Shown here: positions 12,133 through 24,419 of the stretch, in pieces | Layout of the letters: each line of letters starts with the position of its first letter | Numbering within the stretch: position 1 is the stretch's first letter | Assembly (NCBI GenBank): GCA_905221605.1 | Contig: CAJNDS010002386.1 | Coordinates: 372,001-436,000, forward strand | DNA length: 64,000 nt | From: Symbiodinium natans | Taxonomy: Eukaryota; Sar; Dinophyceae; Suessiales; Symbiodiniaceae | Reading direction: 5' to 3' | Position numbers and translations under genes: made by a program | The notes under the pieces: model-generated | Seen by the model: only the letters and a program-made list of their open reading frames with translations | The model's database searches: none | Told to the model about the DNA's origin: nothing

Positions 12133-13840
12133 AGATGGGAGATGAAGGGAGAGGGTGGGGCAGGACCGGGCAGGAGGGACCCGGGGAACGGGTGAGCGAG
12201 GGAAGGAGAGCGAACAAAAGAGAGAGAGAAGCCACGTGAATCTCTGCCTCATGCCGTCTGTTTCCGTAAATGGCAAAAGTGGCAAGAGTGCCCAAACAAT
12301 GCAAGCAATGACGCCCGAGAGTTTGCGAGTGAGAGTCGCGCAGAGAAACTCCGGTCAGAAATTTTCTGCATGTGTTTACAACAAAGCAGGCTGGTTTTCC
12401 CAAGCCACCCGAAGTTTGCATGTGCAGAAAGGCCCGGATGCGACGACCTCGAAGATCTCTGCTGCCGATGGCGGGTCACCGGCCACAACGGAGAGGCGGC
12501 AGGCAGGGCAACGCAAGTGTGGGGAAAGCTTCTGTTCGTCATTTGAGCGTCAGCGCATGCACCTGCTGGGCTGCCCATGTTTGGGGGCGATGCGACGATG
12601 TTGCAGTGAGTTCATCCCGAAAAGCACATAAAGTTGCTGTCTTGTTCAGGCAGCCGGTTATGCATGAGAAGCTCACCATGAGACGAAGGAGTCAGAGCTG
12701 AGCCAGTAGAGAAAGTAGATCATCGCACCACGGGCGCGAAAGCATACTGAGCCTGCATGAAGGTCGTCTTGCATCTAACCTCAACTCGACATTACTCTTC
12801 ATCTAGCGGAGAGCATGAGAAAGGTCAGTTTTTGCCAGACAATGCTCGTCCCATGCCCGCACTGCTCGAGGTGCGGTGGAATGTCCGTTGTAACACTGTA
12901 ACTTATGTAGGAGCGTTCTAAGTTGTTGAGAAGTAGCGTTCGTTTTTGCTTCTGCATTCCTTTGCCTTCCTGTGTACATATACTCTCTCGGCCGTCCAAG
13001 TCAGCTTCAGGGCAAACATTGAGTAAAGGCTGAGACTACCCAATGTAGCAGAATGCAGGACAGCTGCTTAAAGCAGAGGGATGTCCTGATCTGCGCTCTC
13101 GCCGTCGAGTGCATGCTGGTGCCCATTCTGTGCAGTGAAACCCCCTGAGATCCCCTCATCGAAGTTTAAAGTGCCTTGAATTTCTGGCCATCATCCACTG
13201 TTTGCGTGCAAAGCATGGGCATGCAGTCTCTGTGTCATCACCATGCCACATCGCGATTGCTGATTGAATCGGCTAGCAAAACGAATCCCAGTTCGCATCG
13301 TCCGGCAACATGGCATTCACTCACATGGGACAACCCAGTAAGTCGAGTCATTTATCACGCGATTCGGCAACTCGACTACAATTTCAGCTTTCATGGCAGG
13401 TCGCTTGTTTGAAGCCACACCAGCATGGCATGTGCATTCACGTGCCCATGTTACAGTCTCCACAAATCAAAAGGTGCAGTCAACATGAATGGAAGAAGGT
13501 GGAGGCAATGAGCTGTACATTCCGAGGCCAAGAGGAGCCAGAATGGAGTGGACGTTGCCAATGAGCTTGTACGCTGAGCACTGCCTGAAACGACCTAGAA
13601 AGTAACAAAGCAAATATTGATAGTATTGACAGGCTTGACAGTCTTGAGATTGCTGGGTGACTGCATTGAGGCTCAGTCGCAGTGTCGGGAAGAGACCGCC
13701 GCAGGCACATCTCATCCAGCGCAGTACACAAACATGCAGGAGTTTCCGTGGCTCCAGCGATAAAAGTTCAGACACGCGTTTCACAGAGACAGCTTCACAC
13801 TCAGTCATAGTCGCTCACTGCAGCCACGCTTTCATCATCC
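12133..13840. other. Upstream region of the light-harvesting gene
   Basis: No protein with recognisable domains was found. Part of 12.2-12.7 kb may belong to introns or upstream exons of the minus-strand gene ending near 11.9 kb. The last few hundred bases would hold the 5' leader of the plus-strand light-harvesting gene. No TATA box stands out. Confidence 0.4.
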
Positions 13841-14878
13841 ATGGCTTTTGTTGCCGAGCCTATCCCGAGAGGTGCTGCATCCGCCGTGTCACCCTCGTTG
13901 GGGGCAGGCGTGTACAGCACCTATGTATTGACTTCTTCGCCTCCGCGGCGAAAAGTCGACAATCACAGTCAACGCGGGCTCCTGCTCACTTTGCTCTCTA
14001 CCTCTGTCGCTGTTGTGGTGCACAGGGGACGCAGGCAATCGCAGAGGTCTTGCATGACCCTGAGAAGCAAGCCAGACGTTGATGTTGAGGAAAGGCTTCG
14101 AGAAGTGGAAAGCACCATGTCCATGGACTCTGTCGAAGACAATATGCTACAGGCAGAGTTGGAAGGCATCGAAGCCCAGAAGGGATCTGCAGGCCTTCGT
14201 TATTCAGAGACACGAAGTCTACCACGCTTCTTGTTCCTGCGAGAGCCCGGTTACCGTGCATTTGCCGCCAACGTGCCTGGGGATCTGGGCTTTGATCCGC
14301 TTGAACTATGCACAGACGTGCGCAAGTTTGTCGAGTATCGTGAAGCAGAGCTCAAGCACGGCAGGTTGGCGATGTTCGCAGCAGTTGCTTGGCCACTGGC
14401 CGAGATCGTGGATGTCAACATTGTTGGCTCTGACACGAATGCTGTAGACTTCCTTGCAGAGACCGGTGGAAAGATGCTTCCGCAATTTGGAGAGAATGAC
14501 ACGTTCGTTGAAGTCTTTGGGGCCATAGTCTTGGCAGTAGGCGGCGCAGTAGAACTATTTCGTGGCGAAGGGAAGGATGGAAACGAGCCAGGAGACAGTG
14601 GATTCGACCCGTTGAAGCTGAAAGCCTGGCAACCACCAGCCGTTCTTCGCAGTTTCCTTCCAGAGAATCGACCTTGGATGGGTGAGGCAGAGATTCAACA
14701 TTCACGTTTGGCTATGTTGGCCGTTTTGTATGACATTCTCGTGGAGCTCTTTACACCGAACCCAGTGGTGGAGGACACAGAGTACATCTTCCACAAAATC
14801 GATGCCCGACTCCTGAGGTGGGATTACTGGGCCTTGCAGCCAAGCACCCTTGAAGTTGGGCCAGATGTTCAGATTTGA
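13841..14878 (+). CDS. Light-harvesting chlorophyll-binding protein, plastid-targeted
   Basis: This 345-residue intronless frame encodes a chlorophyll a/b-c binding family antenna protein that would sit in the thylakoid membrane and pass excitation energy to a photosystem. Residues 1-70 form a leader with a hydrophobic stretch (LLLTLLSTSVAVVV) and basic residues, as expected for a bipartite signal/transit peptide. Helix 1 carries the generic motif ELKHGRLAMFAAVAWPL (about 168-184), with the chlorophyll-ligand Glu and Arg. Helix 2 is EVFGAIVLAVGGAVELF (about 222-238). Helix 3 carries EIQHSRLAMLAVLYDIL (about 285-301), where Gln-His-Ser replaces the usual Asn-Asn-Gly but Glu and Arg are kept. 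Two PGDxGFDPL-type motifs precede helices 1 and 3. Length exceeds classic antenna proteins because of the leader and a long N-terminal segment. Subfamily (peridinin-chlorophyll a-c type) is an inference. Confidence 0.93.
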   Translation: MAFVAEPIPRGAASAVSPSLGAGVYSTYVLTSSPPRRKVDNHSQRGLLLTLLSTSVAVVVHRGRRQSQRSCMTLRSKPDVDVEERLREVESTMSMDSVEDNMLQAELEGIEAQKGSAGLRYSETRSLPRFLFLREPGYRAFAANVPGDLGFDPLELCTDVRKFVEYREAELKHGRLAMFAAVAWPLAEIVDVNIVGSDTNAVDFLAETGGKMLPQFGENDTFVEVFGAIVLAVGGAVELFRGEGKDGNEPGDSGFDPLKLKAWQPPAVLRSFLPENRPWMGEAEIQHSRLAMLAVLYDILVELFTPNPVVEDTEYIFHKIDARLLRWDYWALQPSTLEVGPDVQI

Positions 14879-15975
14879 GCTATGCCGGCAGCACATGCTG
14901 GCATACGCCTCTCGGCACGGCCTCTTCTGTCAGCCGTTTCTGGTTCTACAAGTCTACAGACAAGAAAGGCAAATGAGGATAAAAACTCGTGCATGAAGAT
15001 TCTGCGCACCACGGAAACAACTTTGTGTCGCCGTCACAGGCTTGCATCTGTGAGCATTCGGCTCAGAGAGACCCTGTCAGACCACTTCAATAGCGTCAAT
15101 AGAGGACCGCATACGATTCAACCCCAAACAACAACCGGCACGACTCATTTTGTTACACACCACCAAGAGACCAAGAGGCACCTGGGGTTGGAAGAACCTG
15201 AGGAACCAGAGACCAAGCCAGGGGAACAGGCCTTAAGTAAGATGGCTTCAGCGTCAAATTAGGCTTGCCACATCTTGCCATGCAACTCCTGTTCAGCGTC
15301 GACAATGGGCCGAAGTTGATTGAATGCGGGTGAGGGGATGACGATTCAAGCATAGTAGTCTTTCGTCTCTTATGCATCAAGAGTTTCAACAAAACTCTCG
15401 GCATGGAAGCAACTGTGTAGTTGACAGGTGCAGTATGTCGGTCGAGAGATGTTCCGGCATAGACTAAATCCTTTTCATGAGTTGAGCATGCAGGCGTGAC
15501 GTAAAATAAAGTCCTGAAACCACATGAGTCAGGCATGAACTGAAGTGTTGCTGGGAGACATTCCTGTTGACGATAGTTTAGACCGAGGCAGTAGCAGTTC
15601 AGCATGTGATTGTCAGCGATGCTTCAGCCCATGACAGCAGCTTCAGCCATGCAATGCCATGCACCAGCACAGGCACGTCTCGCTTCACAACAGGCATCTC
15701 AGTAGAGTAGGGTGCATCTGATATTGCGTCAGTGCTGCAGGCAGTGCTTCAAAACTTCAAGCATCCCAGATAGAGGAGTTTTGACTCAGCAACTCCATAC
15801 GGTAATTATTGACAGAGTAGTGCTTTGACGTCACGTGGAGCTTTCACGTAGAACTCTGCCAGTATTTGGTGCTCAGCATGTTTTCTGGATGCAATCTGAT
15901 TCCGTGCTGGAGGTTGCTGGACAACTGCCAAGACCAGCATTGAAGTTTCCTGCTCGCTCATTAAATGCATGAAAG
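14879..15975. other. Intergenic between antenna and RCC1-like genes
   Basis: 3' flank of the light-harvesting gene and 5' flank of the next gene. No supported reading frame or RNA gene was seen. No canonical AATAAA-dominated end was found, which is unremarkable for dinoflagellates. Confidence 0.5.
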
Positions 15976-17346
15976 ATGCAAATTTCCGTCAAGGTTGCCT
16001 TGCTAAGTGGGCAGCAAGTTGTGATGAACGCGGCTCCTGAAATTTCAATCGATGATCTCAGAAACTCAGCAGAAGAGGAACTGGGACAGACCTTGAGTCA
16101 CTTGGTCGCTCCCTCTGGGAAAGTATTATCTCGAGCCAGCACAGTGGAGGAAGCTGGCTTGCAAGATGGAGAGACACTGACAGCTGTGATCTGTGGTGAC
16201 CGGATAGTGTCATCTTGCCGATCGAGGGCTTTCGCCCTTATTCGGAGCGATGGTTCTTTGGTGACCTGGGGGCATCCAAGTTTCGGAGGCGACAGTAGCA
16301 CGGTGTCTTTGTCGGATGTTCGGGATATTCAAGCATCCCACGGAGCTTTTGCAGCTCTTCTCTCTGATGGGTCTGTTGAAACCTGGGGACATGCATTCTT
16401 CGGAGGCAGCACTGCCCGAGTACAAGCTCAACTCCTGAACGTTGTCAAGATCGAAGCATGCTTTTGCGCTTTCGCGGCCATTCTGGCAAATGGCTCCGTG
16501 GTCACTTGGGGGTACCCCGAGGTGGGAGGGGACAGCTCTGCAGTGCAGGACGAGCTGAAAGATGTTTGCGAAATCACAGCATCAAATGGTGCCTTTGCGG
16601 CACTTCTGGCAAATGGTTCTGTCGTCACTTGGGGTAATGAAAACCTAGGTGGCGATAGCACCGCCGCCAAAAGCCAACTTCAGAACATTCGAGAGATTCG
16701 AGCTTCCGGAGGTGCTTTCGCTGCCATCACGACGGAAGGTTCCGTGGTGACCTGGGGTTCGCCAAATCACGGTGGTGCCGGTGGTGCATCAGCGGTCCAG
16801 GAGCTGACAACCGTACAGAGCATCCAGGCGACGAACGACGCATTCGCTGCAATCCTGGCAGATGGGACTGTAGTGACGTGGGGTGATCAGGCGCACGGCG
16901 GTGACAGCAGTGCTGTCCAACGGGAGCTGAGAGATGTTCAGCAGATTGAAGCCACCGGCGGCGCCTTTGCCGCAATTCTGGCAGACGGTTCCGTGGTGAC
17001 GTGGGGCGATGCAGATGCCGGTGCAGATTCATCCGCAGTCCAGGCATCACTTCGTGGAGTACGTCATGTCCGGGCTTCACGTTATGCCTTCGCTGCGATT
17101 CGATCCGATGGATCCGTCGTGACCTGGGGCAACCCTGAACACGGAGGCGACAGCAGCAAAGTTCAAGACCAATTGAAAGATGTCTTGCAAATTGAAGCCT
17201 CGCAGCGGGCATTTGCTGCTTTACTGGGAGATGGGTCGGTCATCTCTTGGGGAAATCCAGCATTTGGAGGTGGGGGCATCCCAGTCGACGAGTTTGGAGA
17301 AGCACCCCATGGACTTCGAGATACTTGGCAATTACCACTCTCGTAG
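15976..17346 (+). CDS. Ubiquitin-like plus RCC1/HERC-like repeat protein
   Basis: 456 residues in one frame. Residues 1-75 (starting MQISVKVALLSGQQ) resemble a ubiquitin-like fold, with alternating strand residues and a DGETLTAVI end. From about residue 80 there are nine degenerate repeats of roughly 40-45 residues of the form FAAILADGSVVTWG-x-P-x-x-GGDSSxVQxxL. The invariant TWG/SWG tripeptide and Gly-Gly resemble the blades of RCC1/HERC propellers. Such proteins are often labelled HERC-type E3 ligases in dinoflagellates, but no HECT domain is present, so a ligase role is not supported. It could be a scaffold or regulator. The ATG lies just after AAAGATGC; an earlier in-frame start was not preferred because the ubiquitin-like fold begins here. 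Confidence 0.85.
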   Translation: MQISVKVALLSGQQVVMNAAPEISIDDLRNSAEEELGQTLSHLVAPSGKVLSRASTVEEAGLQDGETLTAVICGDRIVSSCRSRAFALIRSDGSLVTWGHPSFGGDSSTVSLSDVRDIQASHGAFAALLSDGSVETWGHAFFGGSTARVQAQLLNVVKIEACFCAFAAILANGSVVTWGYPEVGGDSSAVQDELKDVCEITASNGAFAALLANGSVVTWGNENLGGDSTAAKSQLQNIREIRASGGAFAAITTEGSVVTWGSPNHGGAGGASAVQELTTVQSIQATNDAFAAILADGTVVTWGDQAHGGDSSAVQRELRDVQQIEATGGAFAAILADGSVVTWGDADAGADSSAVQASLRGVRHVRASRYAFAAIRSDGSVVTWGNPEHGGDSSKVQDQLKDVLQIEASQRAFAALLGDGSVISWGNPAFGGGGIPVDEFGEAPHGLRDTWQLPLS

Positions 17347-18755
17347 TGCGCGTGAGCCTGCCACGGAAAAGCAAGGCAAGGCGGATGCTACGCCGGATGT
17401 GCCCGCTCTCGCCAGCCTGCATCGTGTCCAGCGGAGCAAGCACTTGCCGCAGCTGCTTCAACATGCATTGAACGGTGTCAAGAGCACGTCCCGCCCGGCT
17501 AGACGTCCATCCCAGGACTTCTTGAAAGACATCGAGTTTGCGGCCTTTGACAAGCCAAGGCATCGACTCGAAGTGGTGTTTCTCAACATGCGCCATGTGA
17601 AGTGGAGTACCAGCACAACAGAACAATAGGGGACATGCCGGACGAAGACAGCCAAGCAGACATAGCTCATGGCGAACATCAGGGATATCAGGGGGCCAGC
17701 AAATGGACACAGGGACCAATCTGATTGTCGAATCTACCGAGGTCCCCGCGTGAATGATGGAAAGCGCCGACCTCCGAGGCTTAGAGAGGACCTGGACAAC
17801 AAGAGGGGCGCCAGGAAATGGACAAGCCGCCCGGCAAGAAGTTCAGAAGAAAGTTCCGAGTGGCTGAGCTGTCTCCTGGGGCCTGCGGATGAGCCGGGCT
17901 ACAAGGGGAGCTTGGACCCGTCGCATGGACGTCATCGGAGCAGCAGCAGCAGGAACAGCAGCAGCGCTACTGATGTAGTGTTATTTCAATGCAACGTTGA
18001 GGGAGCCTCTGAACCGGAAGACTGGGCGAGCGAACCGGAATGAGCCGAACATGCCATCAGCGAGAATAAGATGGACATCGACGAGCCGGAGGATGAGTCA
18101 CAGGTGATCGATGAGAGGGGCAGCCTTTGTCACGAGTGCCAACACTTTTGAGGAGGCCGCCGCCCCCTCACGAAGGAGACGCAAGAATGGTCCTCACCAC
18201 CATGATCAACCCATTGGAGGAGACTGTCGACCCCGCCAATGCTGCAGACACCGACAAAACGGAGATTCTCCGACTTGAGACGGTCCGAAAACCGAACCCC
18301 CTGAGAGGGCCATAGGCCGCGGGCCCCCTGGGGACCCTCTTTGCTTCGCAGAAGAAGAAGAAGAAGACGACGACAACAACCACAACACCACAACGCCACA
18401 ACAACCACAAATACAAGAACTACAACAAATACAACAAATCAACAAATCCACAAAGAGCCATGTCTGCTTCGCACACATGTCCCGTGCGCCGCGCGCCATT
18501 CTCTGCATCTTGCCCACGAGAGATATCGTCGAGAACCCACAGATAGCACATCTACGCGAGCTTTGACTTGGAAGACTCGGATGTTCGCAAGCCTGTTGCT
18601 ATGGCCACAACCTTTGGCTCCCAAGGTAGCAGTGAGTTTTAAAGCGCCTTGAAGTTCTCGCGGCGTGTATTGAGGCCCTTGCATGCCAGGCCCCAGTATG
18701 AGCCAGAACGCTGAGGAGCTCTCTTCGAGTTGGAAGTTGTTTAGTTTCATGACTC
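17347..18755. other. Intergenic, one weak open frame
   Basis: A frame at 17669-18043 (124 codons, Arg/Ser-rich) and another at 18127-18315 carry no recognisable domain and have biased, low-information composition. 18350-18451 is an AAG/ACAAC-type simple repeat. The remaining sequence gives no support for a gene. Confidence 0.45.
18350..18451. repeat. (AAG)n / (ACAACA)n low-complexity tract
   Basis: GAAGAAGAAG followed by GACGACAACAACCACAAC-type words. It is a degenerate relative of the much longer CAA array at 23.2 kb. Confidence 0.85.
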
Positions 18756-19116
18756 ATGACTCCTTGGGGCAATGTTCATGAAAGCAAAGAAAGCTGTGAG
18801 GAGACCGTGATGGCAAGCGTCGCAAATTTCGAACCCGTTCCAGCTCCTGGAGAGCAGGCCCCAAGAGTTGCGGTAGAAACAGATCCGAATTTCTGTGCTT
18901 TGCTTGCCCATAGAGAAAGCGGTTGCCCCTACGCCAAGGCCGTGGTGGACATCAACGATGAAAACGAAGGAGAAGGAGAAGGAGAAGGGGGAGAAGAGGA
19001 CGAGGAAGCGGAGGCTGACAAAGCGCGATGGGAGGCCATGTTCCACCATGCTGATCCCGGCTCTGATCATGGACCTCTCCATGCCTTCCTTGACTTCCTG
19101 GATCCTGGGAACACGC
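18756..19116 (+). CDS. Probable first exon of the Patched-like gene (cytosolic N-terminus)
   Basis: Opens with ATG at 18756; a second in-frame ATG at 18810 (MASVANFEPVPAPGEQ) is an alternative start. It is about 120 residues long, hydrophilic, with an acidic GEGEGEGGEEDEEAE block and no membrane helix, consistent with a cytosolic leader before the first helix of the next exon. The frame runs into a stop at 19119-19121. A GT at 19117 and an AG ending at 19196 define an 80 bp intron that keeps the frame into the next exon. A stronger-looking acceptor (CATCTCAG, ending 19222) would need a different donor. Linkage to the downstream gene is inferred from spacing, strand and composition. Confidence 0.55.
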
Positions 19117-19196
19117 GTTAAAAGAGCTTTTCTCCGTTTTCGGATCGCGATGTTTTGGTATTTGCGATAGTTTTGCGATACTAGTAGTTTTCTGAG

Positions 19197-22100
19197 CCGT
19201 TGTGCTCTGCTTGGCATCTCAGGATCATGTCAGCGAGAAAATACGCAACGAGATCGAGTCAACTTTCGCTCATATGGGTCTCCTTCTTGCTGATCATGCT
19301 TGCAAGTTTTGCTTCGCAGGCATCGCATTCGCACTTCTTTGCATGACCGGGCTGCCGTTTGTTACCTTCGAACGGGACATCAATGAGATGGTCCTGGAGC
19401 AAAACTCGCAAACGTCAAAGGACTACTTTGAAGGAGAAGACATCTTCAAGGCCACCCTGCCGGAGTTGGATCGTCGCCTGACGGTCCTGTACTCGGTGCC
19501 AGGTGGCAAGAACCTGTTGGATTCCCCGTACTTTGAACAAGCGCTAGCAATTCACTACGAAATTCTGACGAACGTGACTTCCGACGTGGACAAAGACGTA
19601 TATCAGAAGCATTGCAACCGCTTCTTCGACAATCCAAATGAAAGTTGCATTGTTTTTTGCGCGTTGGATCCTCCTTACCAGGTTGAGCTGCACAAGGGTG
19701 GACGAGGCTTCCGCAACTCGACCTATTCAATGATGGGTGCACGGGCACGTGTCGAGCAGGGCCTGAATCCAGAGGATGATGATGGGCACTTTGAATATAC
19801 GGACAGCTTCCTTTGCAGGTACGAGTCGGTCTCAGACGATTGGAAACTTGGAGCGGTCCATTGGGTAGCCGAGCATCGCAAAACATCCTCACTCGACGTT
19901 CGAATCTCCGGGTCAAGTTCGGCGTTCAATTATGAGGAAGCTCTGCGAGGCACCTTCTCGGAGGCTCATTTGTTTCTGATCGGAGGAGTGCTGGTATGGT
20001 TGTTCTGTGGTTTCGCAATGCACTTCATTAACTTCGAGAACCACGCGTGGTGCAACGCAACGAACTGGTTCACGGCCACAATGTGCATTGCCAGCGCAGT
20101 GCTTGCTATGTTGGCAGCGGTGGGCCTGGGCGGCTTCTTAACCGTACAGGGGCTGAGGCTTACAGCTTCATCTCTGTACGTGTCGTTCTTAATCTTGGGC
20201 ATCGCGGTCGACGACATGATGATCTTGGCCGGACTCTTCTTCGAAGCTCCAAAAGATCATACCTTGGGTGAGAGGCTTGCAGCCAGCTTCGGCTCAGCTG
20301 CAGCTTCTATCACACTGACAAGTGTCACCACGCTGGCTGGCTTTCTGGCAGGGAGCGCCGTGGACATGATCTGGATCAGTTCCTTCACCCAAGTGGGGGT
20401 ACTGGCGGTCCTTGCGGACTATATCATCCAGCTCACTTTCTTCGCAGGAGCGTTTGCCGCCTTTCAGCGAGGCTGTGGCAAACTGGAGACATCCACGCAA
20501 GATCGTGGCCATGCCCATTCGGCCTTGGAGAAGTATGCCAGGTGGTCGGCACACAGCGGGCTATGCAAGGGCATCACATTTCTGCTGTTTGTCGTGCTGC
20601 TCTTCGTATCGCTCTATGGAACTCAGAGTTTAGAGGCTTCCTTTCATGCGAAGGTCCAGATCCCTGATGACTCGCATTATCATACTTTCTTGCAGGATGG
20701 AAAGGACTACATGGGAGAGTTTGGACCCAACACGGTGTACTTGATGATGGAACATCAAGTTCTCCCAAGCCCGGATGTCCTGAGAGCCACAGCAGAATAC
20801 GCGCAGCGTATCAGAGAGCTGAACGGCCAAAAACCCTACCTGTCAGCTTCCACAGATTGGACTGTTGCGATGCAGCTTTGGATGGCCATCCAGCCGCTTC
20901 CAGAACGCTTGAGAGTTCGCACAAATGCGACAGCCTTCGGTGTAGCGATTGAGGAGGCCCTTGGTGGCACACTTCGAAATCAGTATGGAGGATTGGCCAG
21001 GCAATTTCAAGAAGTTGGCATGGCCTATGCTGCAAGCGGGCTTGCTGTGCAGGCTGCTCTAGCCGAAATACATGGCATGGCTCAAGATTTACACATGGGC
21101 CCACACCAATCGCTTGCAACCACAAAGGCCACACTGCATGCAGTTCAGCTTGCCCTCAACACAACCCGGCACGCTTATGGCAATTTTACCCAGGAGCTTG
21201 GCTTAAGCTTGCAGACGGCGCTTGGTGATGGACTTGCTCACATCTATGCTGCAGCGGATGCATACGAGTCTGGACCTGCGAACTTCTCCGCGGCAGAGAC
21301 TCTTCTGCAACAGGCTGCGGCCGCCTTCGCATCGCCCACTCCAGTCACCTCGTTGAATTGCACGGCCATCGAACATTTAGAGGAGGCATCAGCTCAACTC
21401 CTCCAGTCGGTCTACGCTTTCAACTCCTCCCTGAAAGTGCGGATTCTGCGCGCAGCGGCTTCTTTGAAGTTCGCGGCTACCAACTTCCACAACGCTTTGC
21501 CAAGTGATGATCGCCTTCTGGTGAAGTACGACATTCAGTTCTTGCAACGAGAGTTCTTGAGAAGACTTGGCGATCTGATGTCATACATGGCTGATCCGTA
21601 TGTGGAAGTAGTTCTAGCACAGTGGTGGAACAACACCCTCTTTCCGATGGAGCTTGTGGGCATCCACGCAAGAAACACAGCATTGACATTGCGAGCAATG
21701 CAGCAAACCGCGGGAACTCTAGCTTCCCAACCTTTGGCTCCTGTTGCTTCCGCTTGCACGGAGCTCCGGAATGCTTTGAGTGCTTCCCTGGATGGCTCCT
21801 TTAACTCCGCTGCAACCCGCGCATTTGGGCATCTGGTGGCATCCGCGGCCGCTTATGCAGGAGATGAGACCAACTTGGCTCACCTTGAGCAGCACTACGA
21901 GTCTGGAGCTTTCGGAGATCCAGGTGCAGATGACAAGTGTTCCCCACAAGAGGTCACCTTGGAAAGCCTGCGTCGCGGCATGGCTTATGGAGTTGCTCAC
22001 TACCGTTCTACTGTGGTGTGGAACGCTTTTTCCAACTATTCCATGGCAGACGCAAGGAGGTGGTTGACAAACATCATGGGCCGCTCTGTCGACATGAACA

Positions 22101-22383
22101 CACCACAAACAGCCAGCGCCATCAGGAGGTTCGTGGGCCATCAGTGGCTTTCTTTAGCAGGCGAACGGGAACAGGTCACGCGGGAGCGAACAGCAGAGCG
22201 CAAAGCAGATCAGGCCCGCAGAGCTGTTGCTGCTGCTCGCCGCATGCGCGTGGCGAGGGAGGCATCTGCAGAAGTGTGGGAAGATGTAGACAACTATGAG
22301 GAGAGCTTCGGCACAGAAATGGAGACCGTTGTGTACGACGAAGATCTGAAGCCAGGCTGGTTGGGCGGAGGGGGCTTGAAGTG
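19197..22383 (+). CDS. Patched/RND-family sterol-sensing-domain protein, N-terminal half
   Basis: A ~1,060-codon exon. Helix 1 (CFAGIAFALLCMTGLPFVTF) precedes a ~200-residue lumenal domain with several Cys and Asn-x-Ser/Thr sites. Five closely spaced helices follow and form a sterol-sensing-domain-like block (about residues 250-425), including LGIAVDDMMIL, the conserved Gly-x-x-x-Asp-Asp of RND/Patched permeases. Helix 7 (FLLFVVLLFVSLYGTQSL, about 459-476) leads into a very long second lumenal domain. The exon ends without the remaining five helices of this family. The apparent stop (22385-22387) lies inside GTGAGC, a consensus 5' splice site starting at 22384, so the frame most likely continues in another exon. 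The missing half, in the same strand, is at 45.3-47.6 kb. Proteins of this family move sterols, lipids or lipid-modified ligands using ion gradients; the substrate here is unknown. Confidence 0.85.
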
Positions 22384-22389
22384 GTGAGC
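22384..22389 (+). promoter_or_regulatory. 5' splice site containing the apparent stop codon
   Basis: AAGTG/GTGAGC: the TGA that closes the long frame is positions 2-4 of a consensus donor. Splicing here removes the stop and leaves two bases of a codon, which requires an acceptor of matching phase. Confidence 0.65.
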
Positions 22390-22876
22390 ACTTCTCATAC
22401 TATCATACTATTTACTCATAGCTTGCATGAATGATGCTTGTGATTCGAACAGCCTCACTCTTTGAAAGCTCTTTTGGAACCGCACGAGCAGCTCCCATCA
22501 AGTGGAATATGTATGCTTTCCATGCCATTATCCGGAATAAGCTGTTGCATGGACTGGAAACTACAGCTGACTAAACCAGGACAGTCCCGAGTAGATGCGT
22601 CTCTTGATTCATTTTAAACACTATGCGACCTGCCTCGGAGGGGGAGGGTGTGGGGGTGGGGTGAAAAAATTGGAAAAAGGCTGGTTCTGAGGTGTTGCAG
22701 GGCTAGGGCTGGGGCTTGTATCAGGGTATGTTCTGGGGATTGTATCATACCATATTCCGACCCTTATTCACTCCATAATCTCGTCCCCTGCTTCGTTTTC
22801 ATCATCATCTTCATCTTATCCGTTTTCATTGTTTTGTCACCCTCTCTCGTTTCGTCCATTACCATTCCATTACCTC

Positions 22877-22902
22877 ATCATCATCATCATCGTCGTCGTC
22901 GC
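22877..22902. repeat. (CAT)n/(CGT)n microsatellite in a T-rich stretch
   Basis: Short trinucleotide array within a pyrimidine-rich 22.8-23.0 kb segment. The surrounding 22.4-23.1 kb has no supported gene. Confidence 0.8.
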
Positions 22903-23160
22903 CTCTTTCGTTTCTCATCACCATTTTCATTTAAGTAGTTTCTCACCCTCTTTTTTCATTATCGTAAACCTCCCCCTCCTTCGTTTCATAATTCCTATTG
23001 TCGTCTCCTTCGTTTTCTGGGGCGTTGCCACCTCACACGCTTTTTAAAAGATATTCACAATTATTATTATTTACATTACCTCATTCATTATAATATCTAA
23101 CGGGCTGTCGCCCACAGCCGGGCACGCCCACCAGCAGCAGGACAACGGCAGCAAGCACAG

Positions 23161-23667
<507 letters not shown>

Positions 23668-23744
23668 GGCGCGCGCGCGCGCGCGCGCGCGCGCGCGCGC
23701 GCGCGCGGGAACTGGTGCGTTTTCCGCGCGCGCGCGCGCGCGCA
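23668..23744. repeat. (CG)n tracts, potential Z-DNA
   Basis: Two alternating CG runs (about 38 bp and 18 bp) separated by GGGAACTGGTGCGTTTTC. They directly follow the CAA array. Confidence 0.95.
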
Positions 23745-23759
23745 TGTCGAGTGCCATGT

Positions 23760-24410
23760 TATGGAGTTATGCCAGCATCCTTCGAAATCCTGCCGCCCGA
23801 AACCCTTTCCGGAGCCGCTGATGCTGCTGATGCTCGCCCCCCGGATCCCCAAAGAGAAACGAAGCCTCGATGATGCGCACCCTGGCCCCCCGCCCGGCCG
23901 CGCATCATGAGCATCAGCGGCTCCGGCCTCCAGGCATGCATGGCTTATAGGGGCATATGCCGGCCTCAAAACGGAAATGTCCGCAACAGCACGAAAACCA
24001 CGGTATTTACAGCGATTTCTGTGTTTTCCAAGCTCTCAGCCGCATCCGAAACCCGAGACCCAACCCGCTGATGCTCATGATGCGCGCTCTTGTGGGGGTC
24101 CTTCGGGGTGGCCGATGCCACCCAAAAAACATCAACAACGCGTATTTGGCCAAAGTTGAAAAAGAGAGCCGATGAGGCCCTCCGGGGTCGTTTTTGGGAC
24201 CTTTCATGGGGCGCCCAAAAAAATGCGTCCAGGAGCCCAAATTCGGTGGGGAATAGCGCGTTTTTCGCGATAAAAAATGTACCTGAAACATGATGCCCTT
24301 CGGAAGCCGCATTTGGAGCCGGATGTTGGGGAGCCAACCGGGTCGGCGGCATATGCCCCCCCCGGGGTAGCTAAAGCTAGGGCTGGCGCCTAACGGCGTC
24401 GGACCACGGG
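23760..24410. repeat. Dispersed repeat family with GCATCATGAGCATCAG core
   Basis: GC-rich sequence containing copies of a near-palindromic word (GCATCATGAGCATCAG or its complement) at about 23905 and 24068, plus a CGGTATTTAC copy at 24001. The same words recur at 27.2-29.05 kb. Open frames here lack recognisable domains. Confidence 0.6.
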
Positions 24411-24419
24411 CGTGCCCGG

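Noticed and set aside
17669-18043. A 124-codon Arg/Ser-rich gene
   Set aside because: No domain, biased composition, no splice or start support; kept only as a note in the intergenic entry.
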